Origin: DASRDS01 sp035570055
GTDB lineage: Bacteria; Gemmatimonadota; Gemmatimonadetes; Gemmatimonadales; Gemmatimonadaceae
Length of the DNA: 64,000 bases
NCBI GenBank assembly: GCA_035570055.1
Contig: DATMLM010000069.1
Location: forward strand, 1-64,000
Direction: 5' to 3'
This document shows, piece by piece, positions 16,624 to 25,193 of this stretch (position 1 is the stretch's first letter; each line of letters starts with the position of its first letter). A program made the position numbers and the translations under genes. The notes under the pieces are model-generated. The model searched no databases. It saw only the letters and a list, made by a program, of their open reading frames with translations, and was not told the origin of the DNA.

Positions 16624-19203
16624 TTATCCGCCGAACTGAAGCGCGCGCGTGGGCTGAATCCGCATGGCGCGCCGCGCGGGTACGAGGATCGCCGCGACGG
16701 CGACTCCGCCCAGGACGACCCCCACGGCGACGAAGGTCATCGGGTCCCACGGCGTGACACCGTAGAGCGCGCTCCGCAGGAGCCGCGCGCTCAGGAGCGA
16801 CACGACGGTGCCGACGGTCAACCCAAGGAGGACCGGCCGCAGACCCTGCCGCGTCATGAGCCACAGGACATCGTTCGCGGTCGCGCCGAGCGCGCGGCGC
16901 ACGCCGATCTCGTGGGTCCGCAGAGCGACGAAGTAGGCGATGACCCCGAAGATTCCGGCCGCCGACAGCAAGAGGCCGATCGCCGCGAGGGCGCCGAGGA
17001 GGAGGGCGTTGAAGCGAGCGGGCGCGAGGGCCGTCCGAAAGGCTTGGTCCGCGGTCTGGATGTTCGACACGGGCAGCGTCGGGTCGAGCGACCGCACGGC
17101 GGCGCGCATGGTGCTGGCCGCGTCGCCGGGCGACGGGCTGCGCACGACCATCGTCATGGACTGGCCAATCCACGTCCAGGCTGCGTCGGGCGCTTGGTCG
17201 ATCGGCAGATAGAACTCCGGATCGATCTGTCCCGCGGGGCCACGCGATCGCACGTCGCCGGCCACGCCGATGACCGTCTTCCACATTGGGTCCGTCTCGG
17301 TTCCCTCGCAGCACACGACCCGGCGGCCGATCGCATCGCCTCCTGGCCACGCCATCTCGGCGAAGCGGGCGCTGACGATCATGACGCGCGTCGCGCCGCG
17401 GACGTCCTGCGACGTGAATGCTCGTCCCTGCCGGATCGGAATGCGCATCGTCGTGAAGTAGTCCGGCGACACGATTCTCATGTTGGTCGCGATCGCGCTC
17501 TGTGGGCCGAGCGGGCGGCCCTCGGGAATGAGGCCGTTATCACCGCCGGGGCCACTGAGCGGGCGCGTGGAGACGAGCGTCACGCGCTCGGCGATCTGCT
17601 CGAACGCGTGCCGGACGCTCGCGGGATCGCGGTAGGTCGCGGCCGGCAAGGACACACCGGCTGCCGAGATCCCCGTTTTGTCGAATCCCGTCTGCGTGCG
17701 CTGGAGGACCATCGCGCTTCTCACGAGCAGCCCGGAGCCGACGAGGAGCATGAGCGCGAGCGTCACTTCGATAGTGACGAGGGCGCCGCGGAGCTTCTCG
17801 CGCGAGCGCCCTGCCCCGATCCCCCGCCCCTCGCCGCGCAGGGTCTCGTGCGGATCCTGACGCGCGAGTCGCAGGGCTGGCAGCAGGCCGCTCGCCACCG
17901 TCGCGACCGCCGCGACCGCCAGCGCGAACGCCAGCACACCGATATCGATGTGCGTCTGCTCGAGACGCGGGATGACGCCAGCCGGCGCCGCGGCCACGAG
18001 CACGCGAATGAGGACCGCGGCCACGATGACACCGAGGATCGACGCGAGGAGCGACATGACGGCGCCTTCCGTCAGCAGTTGACGGACGAGCCGACCACGT
18101 CCAGCGCCAATCGCCGCGCGAATAGCGATCTCGCGCGCGCGCACCGAGGACCGCGCGAGGAGCAAGTTGGCGACGTTCACGCAGGCGATGAGAAAGACCA
18201 GCGAGACGGCACCGAGCACGAACAGCAGTTGGTCGTGCGCGCTCCCGATGAGATAGGGGCCGAGTAAGTAGGCAGCCGCCGAGCGGTCGACATCGGCCCG
18301 CGGGTAACGAGCGGCCAGGAGCTCGGCGGCATGACGCACATCGCGTTGCGCGGCGTCGAGTGTCGCGGTCGGCGTCAACAATCCGACGACCTGCAGGGAG
18401 TGCTCATCGTGCTCGGCGCGCTGCGCCGGAGTAAATACAGCCGGCACCCAGAGCTGCTCTTCCGACAGCGTCGGGTCGAACGCGGCGGGCATCACACCTA
18501 TAACCGTGAATGGCGTGACGTTGATCGTGATCGTGCGGCCGAGGATGCCGCTGTCGGCGCCAAATCGTGATCGCCACAGGCCCTCGCTGAGGACGACGAC
18601 ATGCTCGTCATCATCAGAACGCAGCGTGCGGCCGAGTATCGGGCGTTGGCCGAAGACAGCGAAGAAGTTGTCGGTGACTTGGCCGCCCGTGACTCGTTCG
18701 GGCGCAGGGGCGGCATCCAGCGTGAAACCGGCGAATTTCTCGGCCGCCAGCTCGGTGAAAGACGACGTCATGGCGCGCCAATCGACATAGTTCCCGACGG
18801 ACACGCTGCCATCGAGCTCGTGCCATCGTTCGGGGACGAAGACCGTGCGATCGGGGTGCGCCCATGGGAATGGCGCGAGCACAACGGCTTTGACCGCGCT
18901 GAAGATCGCGGTGGTCCCACCGATGCCGATCGCGAGCGTGCCGATCGCGATCGCGGCGAAGGTTGGCGCGGCGACCATTTGGCGCAACGCGAACCGCACG
19001 TCGGACCAGAGCTCCGACAACCGCTCGCGGCGATGGGTCGATTGGCCGATGGCGACCAGTCGCGCCTTGAGGTTGGCCGGGTCGCCGAGGCGGGCGCGCG
19101 CTTGGCGCCACGCTTCATCTTCCGGTACGCCGCGTGCCATCAGCTCACGCGCGCGCATCTCGATGTGGAAGGCGAGCTCGGCATCGACCTCTTTGGGGCG
19201 CAT
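16624..19203 (-). CDS. ADOP-family FtsX-like ABC permease
   Basis: An 859-residue membrane protein of the acidobacterial-type duplicated orphan permease class. The N-terminus (PKEVDAELAFHIEMRARELM, RLGDP) is the ADOP signature. It is followed by a transmembrane helix (AIGTLAIGIGGTTAIF), a large MacB-like periplasmic domain, a cluster of three helices, a second periplasmic domain, and C-terminal FtsX helices (RTHEIGVRRALGA, then YGVTPWDP). No ATPase gene is adjacent, and ADOP permeases usually lack one nearby. Its ATG overlaps the PadR stop (TGATG), so the two are translationally coupled. It may export or organise envelope lipids or peptides; the cargo is unknown. Confidence 0.9.
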   Translation of the reverse strand: MRPKEVDAELAFHIEMRARELMARGVPEDEAWRQARARLGDPANLKARLVAIGQSTHRRERLSELWSDVRFALRQMVAAPTFAAIAIGTLAIGIGGTTAIFSAVKAVVLAPFPWAHPDRTVFVPERWHELDGSVSVGNYVDWRAMTSSFTELAAEKFAGFTLDAAPAPERVTGGQVTDNFFAVFGQRPILGRTLRSDDDEHVVVLSEGLWRSRFGADSGILGRTITINVTPFTVIGVMPAAFDPTLSEEQLWVPAVFTPAQRAEHDEHSLQVVGLLTPTATLDAAQRDVRHAAELLAARYPRADVDRSAAAYLLGPYLIGSAHDQLLFVLGAVSLVFLIACVNVANLLLARSSVRAREIAIRAAIGAGRGRLVRQLLTEGAVMSLLASILGVIVAAVLIRVLVAAAPAGVIPRLEQTHIDIGVLAFALAVAAVATVASGLLPALRLARQDPHETLRGEGRGIGAGRSREKLRGALVTIEVTLALMLLVGSGLLVRSAMVLQRTQTGFDKTGISAAGVSLPAATYRDPASVRHAFEQIAERVTLVSTRPLSGPGGDNGLIPEGRPLGPQSAIATNMRIVSPDYFTTMRIPIRQGRAFTSQDVRGATRVMIVSARFAEMAWPGGDAIGRRVVCCEGTETDPMWKTVIGVAGDVRSRGPAGQIDPEFYLPIDQAPDAAWTWIGQSMTMVVRSPSPGDAASTMRAAVRSLDPTLPVSNIQTADQAFRTALAPARFNALLLGALAAIGLLLSAAGIFGVIAYFVALRTHEIGVRRALGATANDVLWLMTRQGLRPVLLGLTVGTVVSLLSARLLRSALYGVTPWDPMTFVAVGVVLGGVAVAAILVPARRAMRIQPTRALQFGG

Positions 19204-19511
19204 CAGGCGGTTTCCAGGACGCGGGAGACGAACGCGGCGAACACCGTCCACTCGCGTGTTGCAACCGCGAGCTGTCGGCGGCCCTTGCGGGTCAGGCGGT
19301 AGAAGCGGGCTCTCCGACCGAGCTCGGTCACACCCCAGTCGGCCTCGATCCACTTGCGTTGTTCCAAGCGGTAGAGCGCAGGGTACAGCGAGCCATCTTC
19401 GATCACGACGGCGCCGGCGGCGGCTTGCTCGAGCCATCGCGCTACCGCGTACCCGTGGCGGGGGCCGAGTTTCAAGGCTTTGAGAATCAAGGCGTCGAGT
19501 GTGCCGTACAT
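19203..19511 (-). CDS. PadR-family transcriptional regulator
   Basis: A 102-residue winged-helix protein with the PadR signature: TLDALILKALKLGPRHGYAV, then EDGSLYPALYRLEQRKWIEA and RRARFYRLTRKGRRQL. PadR/ADOP pairs are common, with the repressor controlling its own permease operon. The start at 19511 is chosen because upstream ATGs would read through the 24-bp repeat array. A TAGGTATCG stretch 12 or more bases upstream could be its promoter. Its ligand is unknown. Confidence 0.9.
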   Translation of the reverse strand: MYGTLDALILKALKLGPRHGYAVARWLEQAAAGAVVIEDGSLYPALYRLEQRKWIEADWGVTELGRRARFYRLTRKGRRQLAVATREWTVFAAFVSRVLETA

Positions 19512-19589
19512 GACCTCGACGATACCTAGACTGTCTTGGTTAGGCAAGACCCTCCTCGCGCTTCGCGCTCGTCGCCGATTCGCGGCTGC

Positions 19590-19661
19590 GACATCCAGAT
19601 GCGACACTTCAACGAGATCCAGATGCGACACTTCGACGAGATCCAGATGCGACACTTCGAT
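19590..19661 (+). repeat. Three tandem 24-bp direct repeats, candidate MocR operator
   Basis: Three head-to-tail 24-base units occupy 19590-19613, 19614-19637 and 19638-19661. They share the 18-base core ATCCAGATGCGACACTTC; differences are only at the unit edges. The last unit ends at the first base of a TATGTT -10 box (19661-19666) that lies 5 bases before the MocR start. The spacing places all three units upstream of the promoter, as an activator or autorepressor array would be. Other members of the MocR family bind direct repeats. Confidence 0.6.
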
Positions 19662-19671
19662 ATGTTTAAGC

Positions 19672-21066
19672 ATGCGCTCTACTGCTGGACCGCAGCTGAT
19701 CACGCACCTGCCGATCGATCGCGAATCGCGCGCGCCGTTGTATCAGCAGATCTATGAGGGATATCGCCGCGCGATACTGGCGGGGCATCTGCGGCCCGGC
19801 CAACGCATCCCGTCGACCCGCGCCCTCGCGGCCGAACTCGGCGTCTCACGGCTTCCGGTCCTCGCCGCCTACGAGCAACTGCTGAACGAAGGCTACTTCG
19901 CCGGCCGGCGCGGATCGGGGACCTACGTCAACGCCGACCTCGTCGCGGGACGCCGAGCCGGCAAGCGCACTGCCTTCGCGTCGTGGCCGGATGAAGGGGT
20001 ACGGCCGTTCCGCGTCAGCTCTCCCGCGCTCGACCAGTTTCCACGGAGCGCGTGGGCGCGGATCGTCGCCCGGCACGCACGGGCAATGCCGCCGGAGCTC
20101 ATGGGATATGGAGATCCGGCAGGATATCTGCCGCTGCGCGAGCAGATCGCCGAGTACTTGCGGACCTCGCGCGCTGTGCGCTGCGAGGCGAGCCATGTGC
20201 TTGTCGTCTCGAGCTCGCAGGCAGCCCTCAACATCTGCGCCGCGGCGTTGGTGACGCCCGGTGACACGATCGGGATCGAGGAGCCTGGGTATCCCGGGGC
20301 CCGGTTCGCTCTTGCGGTTCCGGGTGCGGCCATCGCCTATATCCCGGTGGACGACGAAGGGATCCACGTCGAAGCGATTGGAGCATCGCGCGCCGTCTAC
20401 GTCACGCCGGCGCATCAATATCCCCTCGGCGTCTCGATGACCGCCGCCCGTCGTGTGGCGCTCTTGGCGTGGGCCGCCCAAACCGATGCGTGGATTATCG
20501 AAGACGACTACGACAGTGAGTATCGCTACGTCAGTCGGCCGCTTGGCGCCCTGCAGGGGATGGATGCGCACGAACGGGTCGTGTACATGGGAACGTTCAG
20601 CAAGGTGTTGTTCCCCGCCCTGCGCGTGGCGTACGTCGTCGTGCCGCCGCGACTCTGGGACGCGTTCCTCCAGGCGCGAGAGGCGCTCGACATCTTTTCG
20701 CCGACGCTCTACCAACTGGCGCTCGCCGATTTCCTGCGCGAGGGCCGGTTCGCGCGTCACATTCGGCGCATGCGCGACATCTATCGCCGCCGGCGCGATG
20801 CCCTGCTCGCGGGACTGGCGCGGCACTGCCACGGAAAGCTGGTCGTTCACAATGCCGATGCGGGACTGCACGTACCCGTGTGGCTTCCGGACGGCGTGTC
20901 GGATGTCGAGGTTGTACGGCAGCTCGAACGGCGCGGGCTGGCGGCGACGGCGCTGTCGACGTGTTACGGCGGGACGACGTCGCGGAACGGACTATTGCTC
21001 GGGTTCGGCGGTGCGGACGAGCGCACGCTCGATCGCGCGACGAGCACGCTAAGCGACGTACTGTAG
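19672..21066 (+). CDS. MocR-type regulator (GntR-HTH plus aminotransferase domain)
   Basis: A 464-residue protein. Residues of about 15-85 are a GntR winged helix (PLYQQIYEGYRRAILAGHL, STRALAAELGVSR, GSGTYV). The remaining part is a fold-type I aminotransferase with the PLP aspartate in EDDYDSEYRY (278-288) and the PLP lysine at 311 in GTFSKVLFP. Such regulators bind PLP or an amino-acid adduct and switch neighbouring genes. Upstream lie three direct repeats; the nearest target candidates are itself and the divergent PadR-permease pair. Vitamin B6, GABA or taurine genes are not adjacent, so the effector is not known. Confidence 0.9.
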   Translation: MRSTAGPQLITHLPIDRESRAPLYQQIYEGYRRAILAGHLRPGQRIPSTRALAAELGVSRLPVLAAYEQLLNEGYFAGRRGSGTYVNADLVAGRRAGKRTAFASWPDEGVRPFRVSSPALDQFPRSAWARIVARHARAMPPELMGYGDPAGYLPLREQIAEYLRTSRAVRCEASHVLVVSSSQAALNICAAALVTPGDTIGIEEPGYPGARFALAVPGAAIAYIPVDDEGIHVEAIGASRAVYVTPAHQYPLGVSMTAARRVALLAWAAQTDAWIIEDDYDSEYRYVSRPLGALQGMDAHERVVYMGTFSKVLFPALRVAYVVVPPRLWDAFLQAREALDIFSPTLYQLALADFLREGRFARHIRRMRDIYRRRRDALLAGLARHCHGKLVVHNADAGLHVPVWLPDGVSDVEVVRQLERRGLAATALSTCYGGTTSRNGLLLGFGGADERTLDRATSTLSDVL

Positions 21067-22116
21067 TCCGACGGGGCCGATATACTCGGATTGCGGGCGG
21101 ATCAGGCGGCCGTCGCGCAGCTGCTCGTGATAGTGGGCGCACCAGCCGAGGACACGGCCGACGGCGAATGTTGGCGTGAAGAGCTCGGTCGGTAGGCCGA
21201 GGCCATGCAGCAAGAGCGCGGTGTAAAACTCGACGTTCGTGTCGAGCCGGCGGTCGGGCTTGTGTTCGTGCAGCACGCGCAATGCCGTGCGTTCGATGCT
21301 CCGTGCCAGTTCATAGGTGCGGCGGTCAGCGCCGTTCTCGTACAAGCGCTCGGCCGCGGCCGCGAGGACGTCGGCACGCGGGTCGCGGACGCGATAGACG
21401 CGATGGCCGAAGCCCATGAGACGCTCGCCCGCGTTGAGCTTCGATCGAATGACGGCCTCGGCCCGATCGGGCGTGCCGATCTCGAAGACCATGTCGAGCG
21501 CCGGGCCTGGAGCGCCACCGTGCAGTGGACCCTTGAGCGCGGCGAGGGCGCCGGTGATGGCCGAGATCACGTCAGAGTGCGTGGAGGCGATTACGCGGGC
21601 GGTGAACGTTGAGGCGTTCAGGCCGTGGTCACACACGGTGATCAGGTACGTCTCGAGCGCACGGATGCGCTCGGGGCTAGGCTCGACTCCGGAGAGTTGA
21701 TGGAGGTAGTGCGCCGCGTGCGAGAGATCGTAGCGCGCGGGGACCGGTGACTCGCCGTGCAGCAGGCGCCAGTAGGTGCCGACGATCGTCGGGAATGCGG
21801 CGATGGTCGTGAGTGCATCGCCCTCAAGTGTCGGCGTCGCCATCAGTAAGGCATCCATTGGCGGCGCCCTTCGGGCGGCCGCATGGTGCAGGACATCGAT
21901 AGTTGCCGATGACAGCTTGCGGCCGGCAACCAGGTCGGATGACGCGTTCGAGGAGTAGGTGGTCAGGAAGAGAGCGATGACCTCTTCGAACGTGGCGTGC
22001 GGCGCGAGATCCTCGACGGCGTATCCCGCGAGAATCAGGGTTCCCGCTTCGCCATCGACGTGACTCAGCCGTGTCGACGCGGCGACCACGTCTTCCAGGC
22101 CACTGCCTTTCATCAT
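21049..22116 (-). CDS. Citrate synthase family protein
   Basis: A 355-residue citrate synthase fold starting at MMKGSGLEDVVAASTRLS, the normal N-terminus. It has CDHGLNAS (His164), KGPLHGGAPG (His199) and GFGHRVYRVRDPR (His238). The usual catalytic aspartate (VDFY) is replaced by Glu296 in NVEFYTALLLHG. Related short citrate or 2-methylcitrate synthases also carry a glutamate here, so activity is possible but uncertain. It would condense acetyl-CoA or propionyl-CoA with oxaloacetate. It is head-to-head with a second, HTH-fused paralog, and its 3' end overlaps the MocR gene by 18 bases. Confidence 0.85.
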   Translation of the reverse strand: MMKGSGLEDVVAASTRLSHVDGEAGTLILAGYAVEDLAPHATFEEVIALFLTTYSSNASSDLVAGRKLSSATIDVLHHAAARRAPPMDALLMATPTLEGDALTTIAAFPTIVGTYWRLLHGESPVPARYDLSHAAHYLHQLSGVEPSPERIRALETYLITVCDHGLNASTFTARVIASTHSDVISAITGALAALKGPLHGGAPGPALDMVFEIGTPDRAEAVIRSKLNAGERLMGFGHRVYRVRDPRADVLAAAAERLYENGADRRTYELARSIERTALRVLHEHKPDRRLDTNVEFYTALLLHGLGLPTELFTPTFAVGRVLGWCAHYHEQLRDGRLIRPQSEYIGPVGLQYVA

Positions 22117-22139
22117 GCTCGCATGTTCGACGGCGTGCC

Positions 22140-22168
22140 TATACATTGTCAATCTTGATTCGGCAATC
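22140..22168. promoter_or_regulatory. Divergent citrate-synthase promoter with near-palindrome
   Basis: TACATT (22142-22147) lies 7 bases before the TTG start at 22155, and a partly symmetric ATTGnnAATCnnGATTnnnCAAT element spans 22145-22167. The HTH domain of the fused synthase may bind it. The arms are imperfect, so this is tentative. Confidence 0.3.
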
Positions 22169-23291
22169 AACATATTTGACCGCGGCGCAAGCCGCCGACG
22201 CGCTCGGCGTCACGCGGGCGACCCTCTATGCGTACACGAGCCGAGGGCAGCTGCGGTCGGAGCGCGTGCCGGGTCGGACGAGGGAGCGGCGGTATCTGCG
22301 GCACGACATCGAACGCCTACGCGACCGGAAGGAGGCGCGGCGCGATCCGGCGAAGGCGGCGGCCAAGGGACTCGAGTGGGGCAGCCCCGTGTTGGAGTCG
22401 GGGATCACGCTCATCCGGGACGGCCGCCTGTATTACCGCGGGCAGGACGCGATCGAGCTGGCCGAGCGGGCGAGTCTCGAAACGGTGGCCGAGCTTCTGT
22501 GGCAAAGCTCGGATCTCTTCGACCAGCCTCCCGTGCGGTCGCCGCGCCTCGTGGCCAAAGGGGATGCGCTGAGCCTCTGTCAGGCGACATTGCCGCTGGC
22601 GGGGGCCGCGGATCCCGCGGGCTATGACCTTCGCCCGGATGGTGTCAGACGCACGGGGGCCCGCATCGTCCGACTCATGGCATCGATCATGGCTGGGCAC
22701 GACGTGCGAGGGCCGGTACATACCGTGTGGGGCCCCAAGGTCAGCGAGGTCGTACGGTCGGCGTTGGTTTTGTGCGCGGACCACGAGCTCAATGTCTCGG
22801 CGTTCACCGCCCGATGTGCGGCGTCGGCGGGCGCGTCGCCGTACGACGTCGTGGCGGCCGCGCTGGCGACGCTCAAGGGGCACCGGCACGGCGGGCAGAG
22901 CGAGCGGGCCGCGGCCATGCTGCGCGAGCCGCGCGCCATCGAGAATATGCTGCGCCGTGGCGAGACCGTGCCCGGGTTTGGGCATCCACTCTATCCCGAC
23001 GGCGACCCGCGCGCCGAGATGTTGCTGCGACTCGCCGAGGAGAGCCGGAATGGCGCGGTCTGGCGGCGCGTGCGCGGCTTGGCGAAAAAAGGGCACGAGG
23101 TGCTCGGGCTGCACCCGACTCTCGATTTCGGCTTGGCGGCGGTGTCGCTCGCGTATCGGCTTCCCGAGCACGCGCCGATCATCCTGTTCGCGCTCGGCCG
23201 AACCGTGGGTTGGGTCGCGCATGCGATCGAGCAATATTCCAGCGGTCAGCTGATTCGACCGCGCGCACAGTATACCGGGCCGATGCCATGA
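22155..23291 (+). CDS. Citrate synthase with N-terminal helix-turn-helix domain
   Basis: A 378-residue fusion. Residues of about 6-60 are a MerR/excisionase-like HTH (YLTAAQAADALGVTRATLYA, then ERRYLRHDIERL), the rest a citrate synthase fold. The TTG at 22155 is chosen because it lies directly before the HTH, and ORFs extend further only into the divergent gene. The catalytic His/His/Asp set appears intact: LKGHRHGG, GFGHPLYPDGDP and HPTLDFGLA. This suggests a DNA-binding, possibly metabolite-responsive synthase that may regulate itself or the divergent paralog. The family is widespread but, to my knowledge, little studied. It is ATGA-coupled to the next DinB gene. Confidence 0.85.
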   Translation: MIRQSTYLTAAQAADALGVTRATLYAYTSRGQLRSERVPGRTRERRYLRHDIERLRDRKEARRDPAKAAAKGLEWGSPVLESGITLIRDGRLYYRGQDAIELAERASLETVAELLWQSSDLFDQPPVRSPRLVAKGDALSLCQATLPLAGAADPAGYDLRPDGVRRTGARIVRLMASIMAGHDVRGPVHTVWGPKVSEVVRSALVLCADHELNVSAFTARCAASAGASPYDVVAAALATLKGHRHGGQSERAAAMLREPRAIENMLRRGETVPGFGHPLYPDGDPRAEMLLRLAEESRNGAVWRRVRGLAKKGHEVLGLHPTLDFGLAAVSLAYRLPEHAPIILFALGRTVGWVAHAIEQYSSGQLIRPRAQYTGPMP

Positions 23292-23782
23292 AGGATCAGT
23301 TGCTCTTTCAGTCGAGTTACTCCGAGTGGGCGACGCGGCGGTTGCTGACCGCCTGCGCGACGTTGCCGCCGACCGATATCGACCGCGATACCGGCGGGTC
23401 TCACGCGACCATCCGGCGAACTCTGTATCACTTCTACATCTCGGAAGAGTTCTGGGTGCAGTGTCTGCGCGAGAACACGCTTCCCCGCCTCGCGGATATC
23501 GGGGGGGATGCCGATCCCACGCCGACGAGCCTCGGCGACATGCAACGGGATTGGCCCGCGGTCTGGCGGGATCTTCGTGAGTACCTCGAAGGGGCGACAG
23601 AACAGGAGCTCGCGGACCAACTCGTCGGACCTGATTGCCGGATTCACCGATGGAAGCTGGTGTTGCACCTGGTGAATCATGCGACGCTGCATCGCGGACA
23701 GGTGACGAGTATGCTGCGGCAGGTCGGTCAGAAGCCACCGAATACTGATATCTTCACGTACGCGTTGCGCGACAGGTCATAG
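23288..23782 (+). CDS. DinB-family protein
   Basis: A 164-residue cytoplasmic DinB-type helical bundle. The metal histidines are visible in TLYHFYISEEFW and in LVNHATLHRGQV, the classical second-and-third ligand motif. It is coupled by ATGA to the HTH-citrate synthase gene. The family includes damage-inducible and thiol-dependent enzymes; this member's substrate is unknown. Confidence 0.9.
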   Translation: MKDQLLFQSSYSEWATRRLLTACATLPPTDIDRDTGGSHATIRRTLYHFYISEEFWVQCLRENTLPRLADIGGDADPTPTSLGDMQRDWPAVWRDLREYLEGATEQELADQLVGPDCRIHRWKLVLHLVNHATLHRGQVTSMLRQVGQKPPNTDIFTYALRDRS

Positions 23783-23835
23783 CGCTGACCTCGTTGGACG
23801 TGAAAGTGGCCATTTCGCGCGGCATCTGATCCGCC

Positions 23836-23841
23836 GATACT
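23836..23841 (+). promoter_or_regulatory. -10 box for leaderless GNAT gene
   Basis: GATACT lies 6 bases before ATG 23848 with no ribosome site between, heading the GNAT-ferritin-paa run. Confidence 0.45.
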
Positions 23842-23847
23842 ACCGCT

Positions 23848-24297
23848 ATGACCGTCCAGATCCGCAGGATCGAATCGCGCGACGAGCCGCGCTGGCGTGA
23901 GCTCTGGGACGCCTACACGCGCTTCTACGAGAAAGAGCCGTCGGAGACGCAGACGCGCTATACGTGGGGGCGTATCCTCGATGCGGCCGCGCCCATCTGG
24001 GCGATCGTGGCCGAGGATAGCGACGATGGGGTGATCGGCATCGCGAACTATCTCGTGCACGAGAGCACCTCGACGCTGACCCCGGTGTGTTATTTGGAGG
24101 ACCTGTACGTCGACCAGGCTCGGCGCACGGCGGGTGTGGGCAAGATGCTCATCGATTGGCTCGCGACCGAGTCCAAAACGCGTGGTTGGGCGTACTTGTA
24201 CTGGCACACGAAAGAAACGAACTATCGCGCCCGCGGGCTCTACGATAAGTACGCGCCGCACAGCGGGTTCTTGCGCTACGCGATTGAGATCGGTTAA
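23848..24297 (+). CDS. GNAT-family N-acetyltransferase
   Basis: A 149-residue acetyltransferase with TVQIRRIESRDEPRWRELW at the N-terminus, the core strand VCYLEDLYVDQARRTAGVGK, which contains the acetyl-CoA pyrophosphate loop, and the C-terminal TKETNYRARGLYDKY motif. It resembles GNATs of the polyamine/spermidine or aminoglycoside type but cannot be placed further. It is the first gene of a run of six with short or no gaps, up to 28058. Confidence 0.9.
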   Translation: MTVQIRRIESRDEPRWRELWDAYTRFYEKEPSETQTRYTWGRILDAAAPIWAIVAEDSDDGVIGIANYLVHESTSTLTPVCYLEDLYVDQARRTAGVGKMLIDWLATESKTRGWAYLYWHTKETNYRARGLYDKYAPHSGFLRYAIEIG

Positions 24298-24300
24298 ATA
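24295..24300 (+). promoter_or_regulatory. -10 box before ferritin-like gene
   Basis: TAAATA lies 6 bases before ATG 24307 and overlaps the GNAT stop codon, so the ferritin-like gene may have its own leaderless promoter inside the run. Confidence 0.4.
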
Positions 24301-24306
24301 CCCGGC

Positions 24307-24777
24307 ATGTCAGATCAAGACGCCGCACGTGCCGCACTCGTGCAAGGATTGCAGGACGATATCGCCCGCGAATACCAGGCGATCATCCAGTACGTGATCT
24401 TCAGTCAGAAGCTGGACAAGGCGCAGTACATGAACATTGCCGACCAGCTCGTCGAGCACGCACACCAAGAGCTCAACCACGCGCTCGCCATCGCGCGGCA
24501 GCTCGACTATCTCGGCGCCTATCCCGTGCACACGCCGAAAACGGTCGAGGTGTCGGAAGACAACGAGAAAATGCTGTGGGCGGATCTGCGCGCCGAAGAC
24601 AACACGATCAAGAACTATCGCGAGCGCATCCGCCAGGCCGATGCCCTGGGAGAGGTCGCGTTGGCCGAGGTCCTCCGTGGCATCGTGAAGGAGGAGCAAG
24701 ACCATCAGATCGATCTCGCGACCGCGCTCGGTGTGACTCCTGACGATCGCATTCGGAAGGAGAAAGAGCCGAAATAG
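24307..24777 (+). CDS. Ferritin-like (bacterioferritin/Dps-type) protein
   Basis: A 156-residue four-helix bundle. The diiron ligand pattern is visible: EYQAIIQY in helix 1, VEHAHQELNHA in helix 2, ARAEDN-type acid plus NYRERI in helix 3, and EEQDHQIDL in helix 4. It probably oxidises or stores iron in the cytoplasm, or acts in DNA protection. Helix 1 begins right after a short N-terminal tail. Its stop overlaps the GTG of the PaaI gene (TAGTG), suggesting co-translation. Confidence 0.85.
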   Translation: MSDQDAARAALVQGLQDDIAREYQAIIQYVIFSQKLDKAQYMNIADQLVEHAHQELNHALAIARQLDYLGAYPVHTPKTVEVSEDNEKMLWADLRAEDNTIKNYRERIRQADALGEVALAEVLRGIVKEEQDHQIDLATALGVTPDDRIRKEKEPK

Positions 24778-25193
24778 TGACGCCGGACGAGCTGGCGCGC
24801 GCGTCGGCCGACGCGATGTGGTCGGCCGACACCGCATCGCGCGGGCTCGGTATGGAGATTGTCGACGTCGCGCCCGGGCGGGCGACGCTGACCATGACCG
24901 TGGGCGAGGCCATGCTCAATGGCCACGAGATCGCCCACGGCGGGTTCATCTTCACGCTGGCTGATTCGGCATTCGCGTTCGCGTGTAATTCGTACGGCGA
25001 GCGCACGGTCGCGCAGCATTGCACGATCAGTTTCATCAAGCCCGTGGCGAAGGGCGACCGGCTCGTCGCCACCGCCAGAGAAGTCTCGCGCGTCGGGCGG
25101 TCCGGCATCTATGATGTGAGCGTCTCGGCCAACGGGGCCATCGTCGCCGAGTTTCGCGGATTCTCGCGGACCGTCGGCGGGTCTATCGTATGA
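24777..25193 (+). CDS. paaI: Hydroxyphenylacetyl-CoA thioesterase PaaI
   Basis: A 138-residue hot-dog thioesterase. It has NGHEIAHGGFIFTLADSAFA, the PaaI active-site segment with His/Gly and the aspartate, then CNSYGERTVAQHCTISF. PaaI hydrolyses stalled CoA intermediates of aerobic phenylacetate degradation, preventing CoA trapping. It starts with GTG in a 1-base overlap with the ferritin-like stop, and its own stop overlaps the PaaK start (ATGA). The ring-epoxidase genes paaABCDE and the ring-opening genes are not in the window, so the pathway is at best partial here. Confidence 0.9.
   Translation: MTPDELARASADAMWSADTASRGLGMEIVDVAPGRATLTMTVGEAMLNGHEIAHGGFIFTLADSAFAFACNSYGERTVAQHCTISFIKPVAKGDRLVATAREVSRVGRSGIYDVSVSANGAIVAEFRGFSRTVGGSIV

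Noticed and set aside
16585..18267. A 560-codon plus-strand frame opposite the ABC permease gene
   Set aside because: The ADOP permease on the other strand is unmistakable; the plus frame has low-complexity Arg/His/Asp content.
19590..19661. Tandem repeats considered as a CRISPR array
   Set aside because: There are only three units, directly joined without spacers.
22317..23738. A 473-codon minus-strand frame over the HTH-citrate synthase
   Set aside because: Shadow of the synthase and DinB genes; no recognisable domain.
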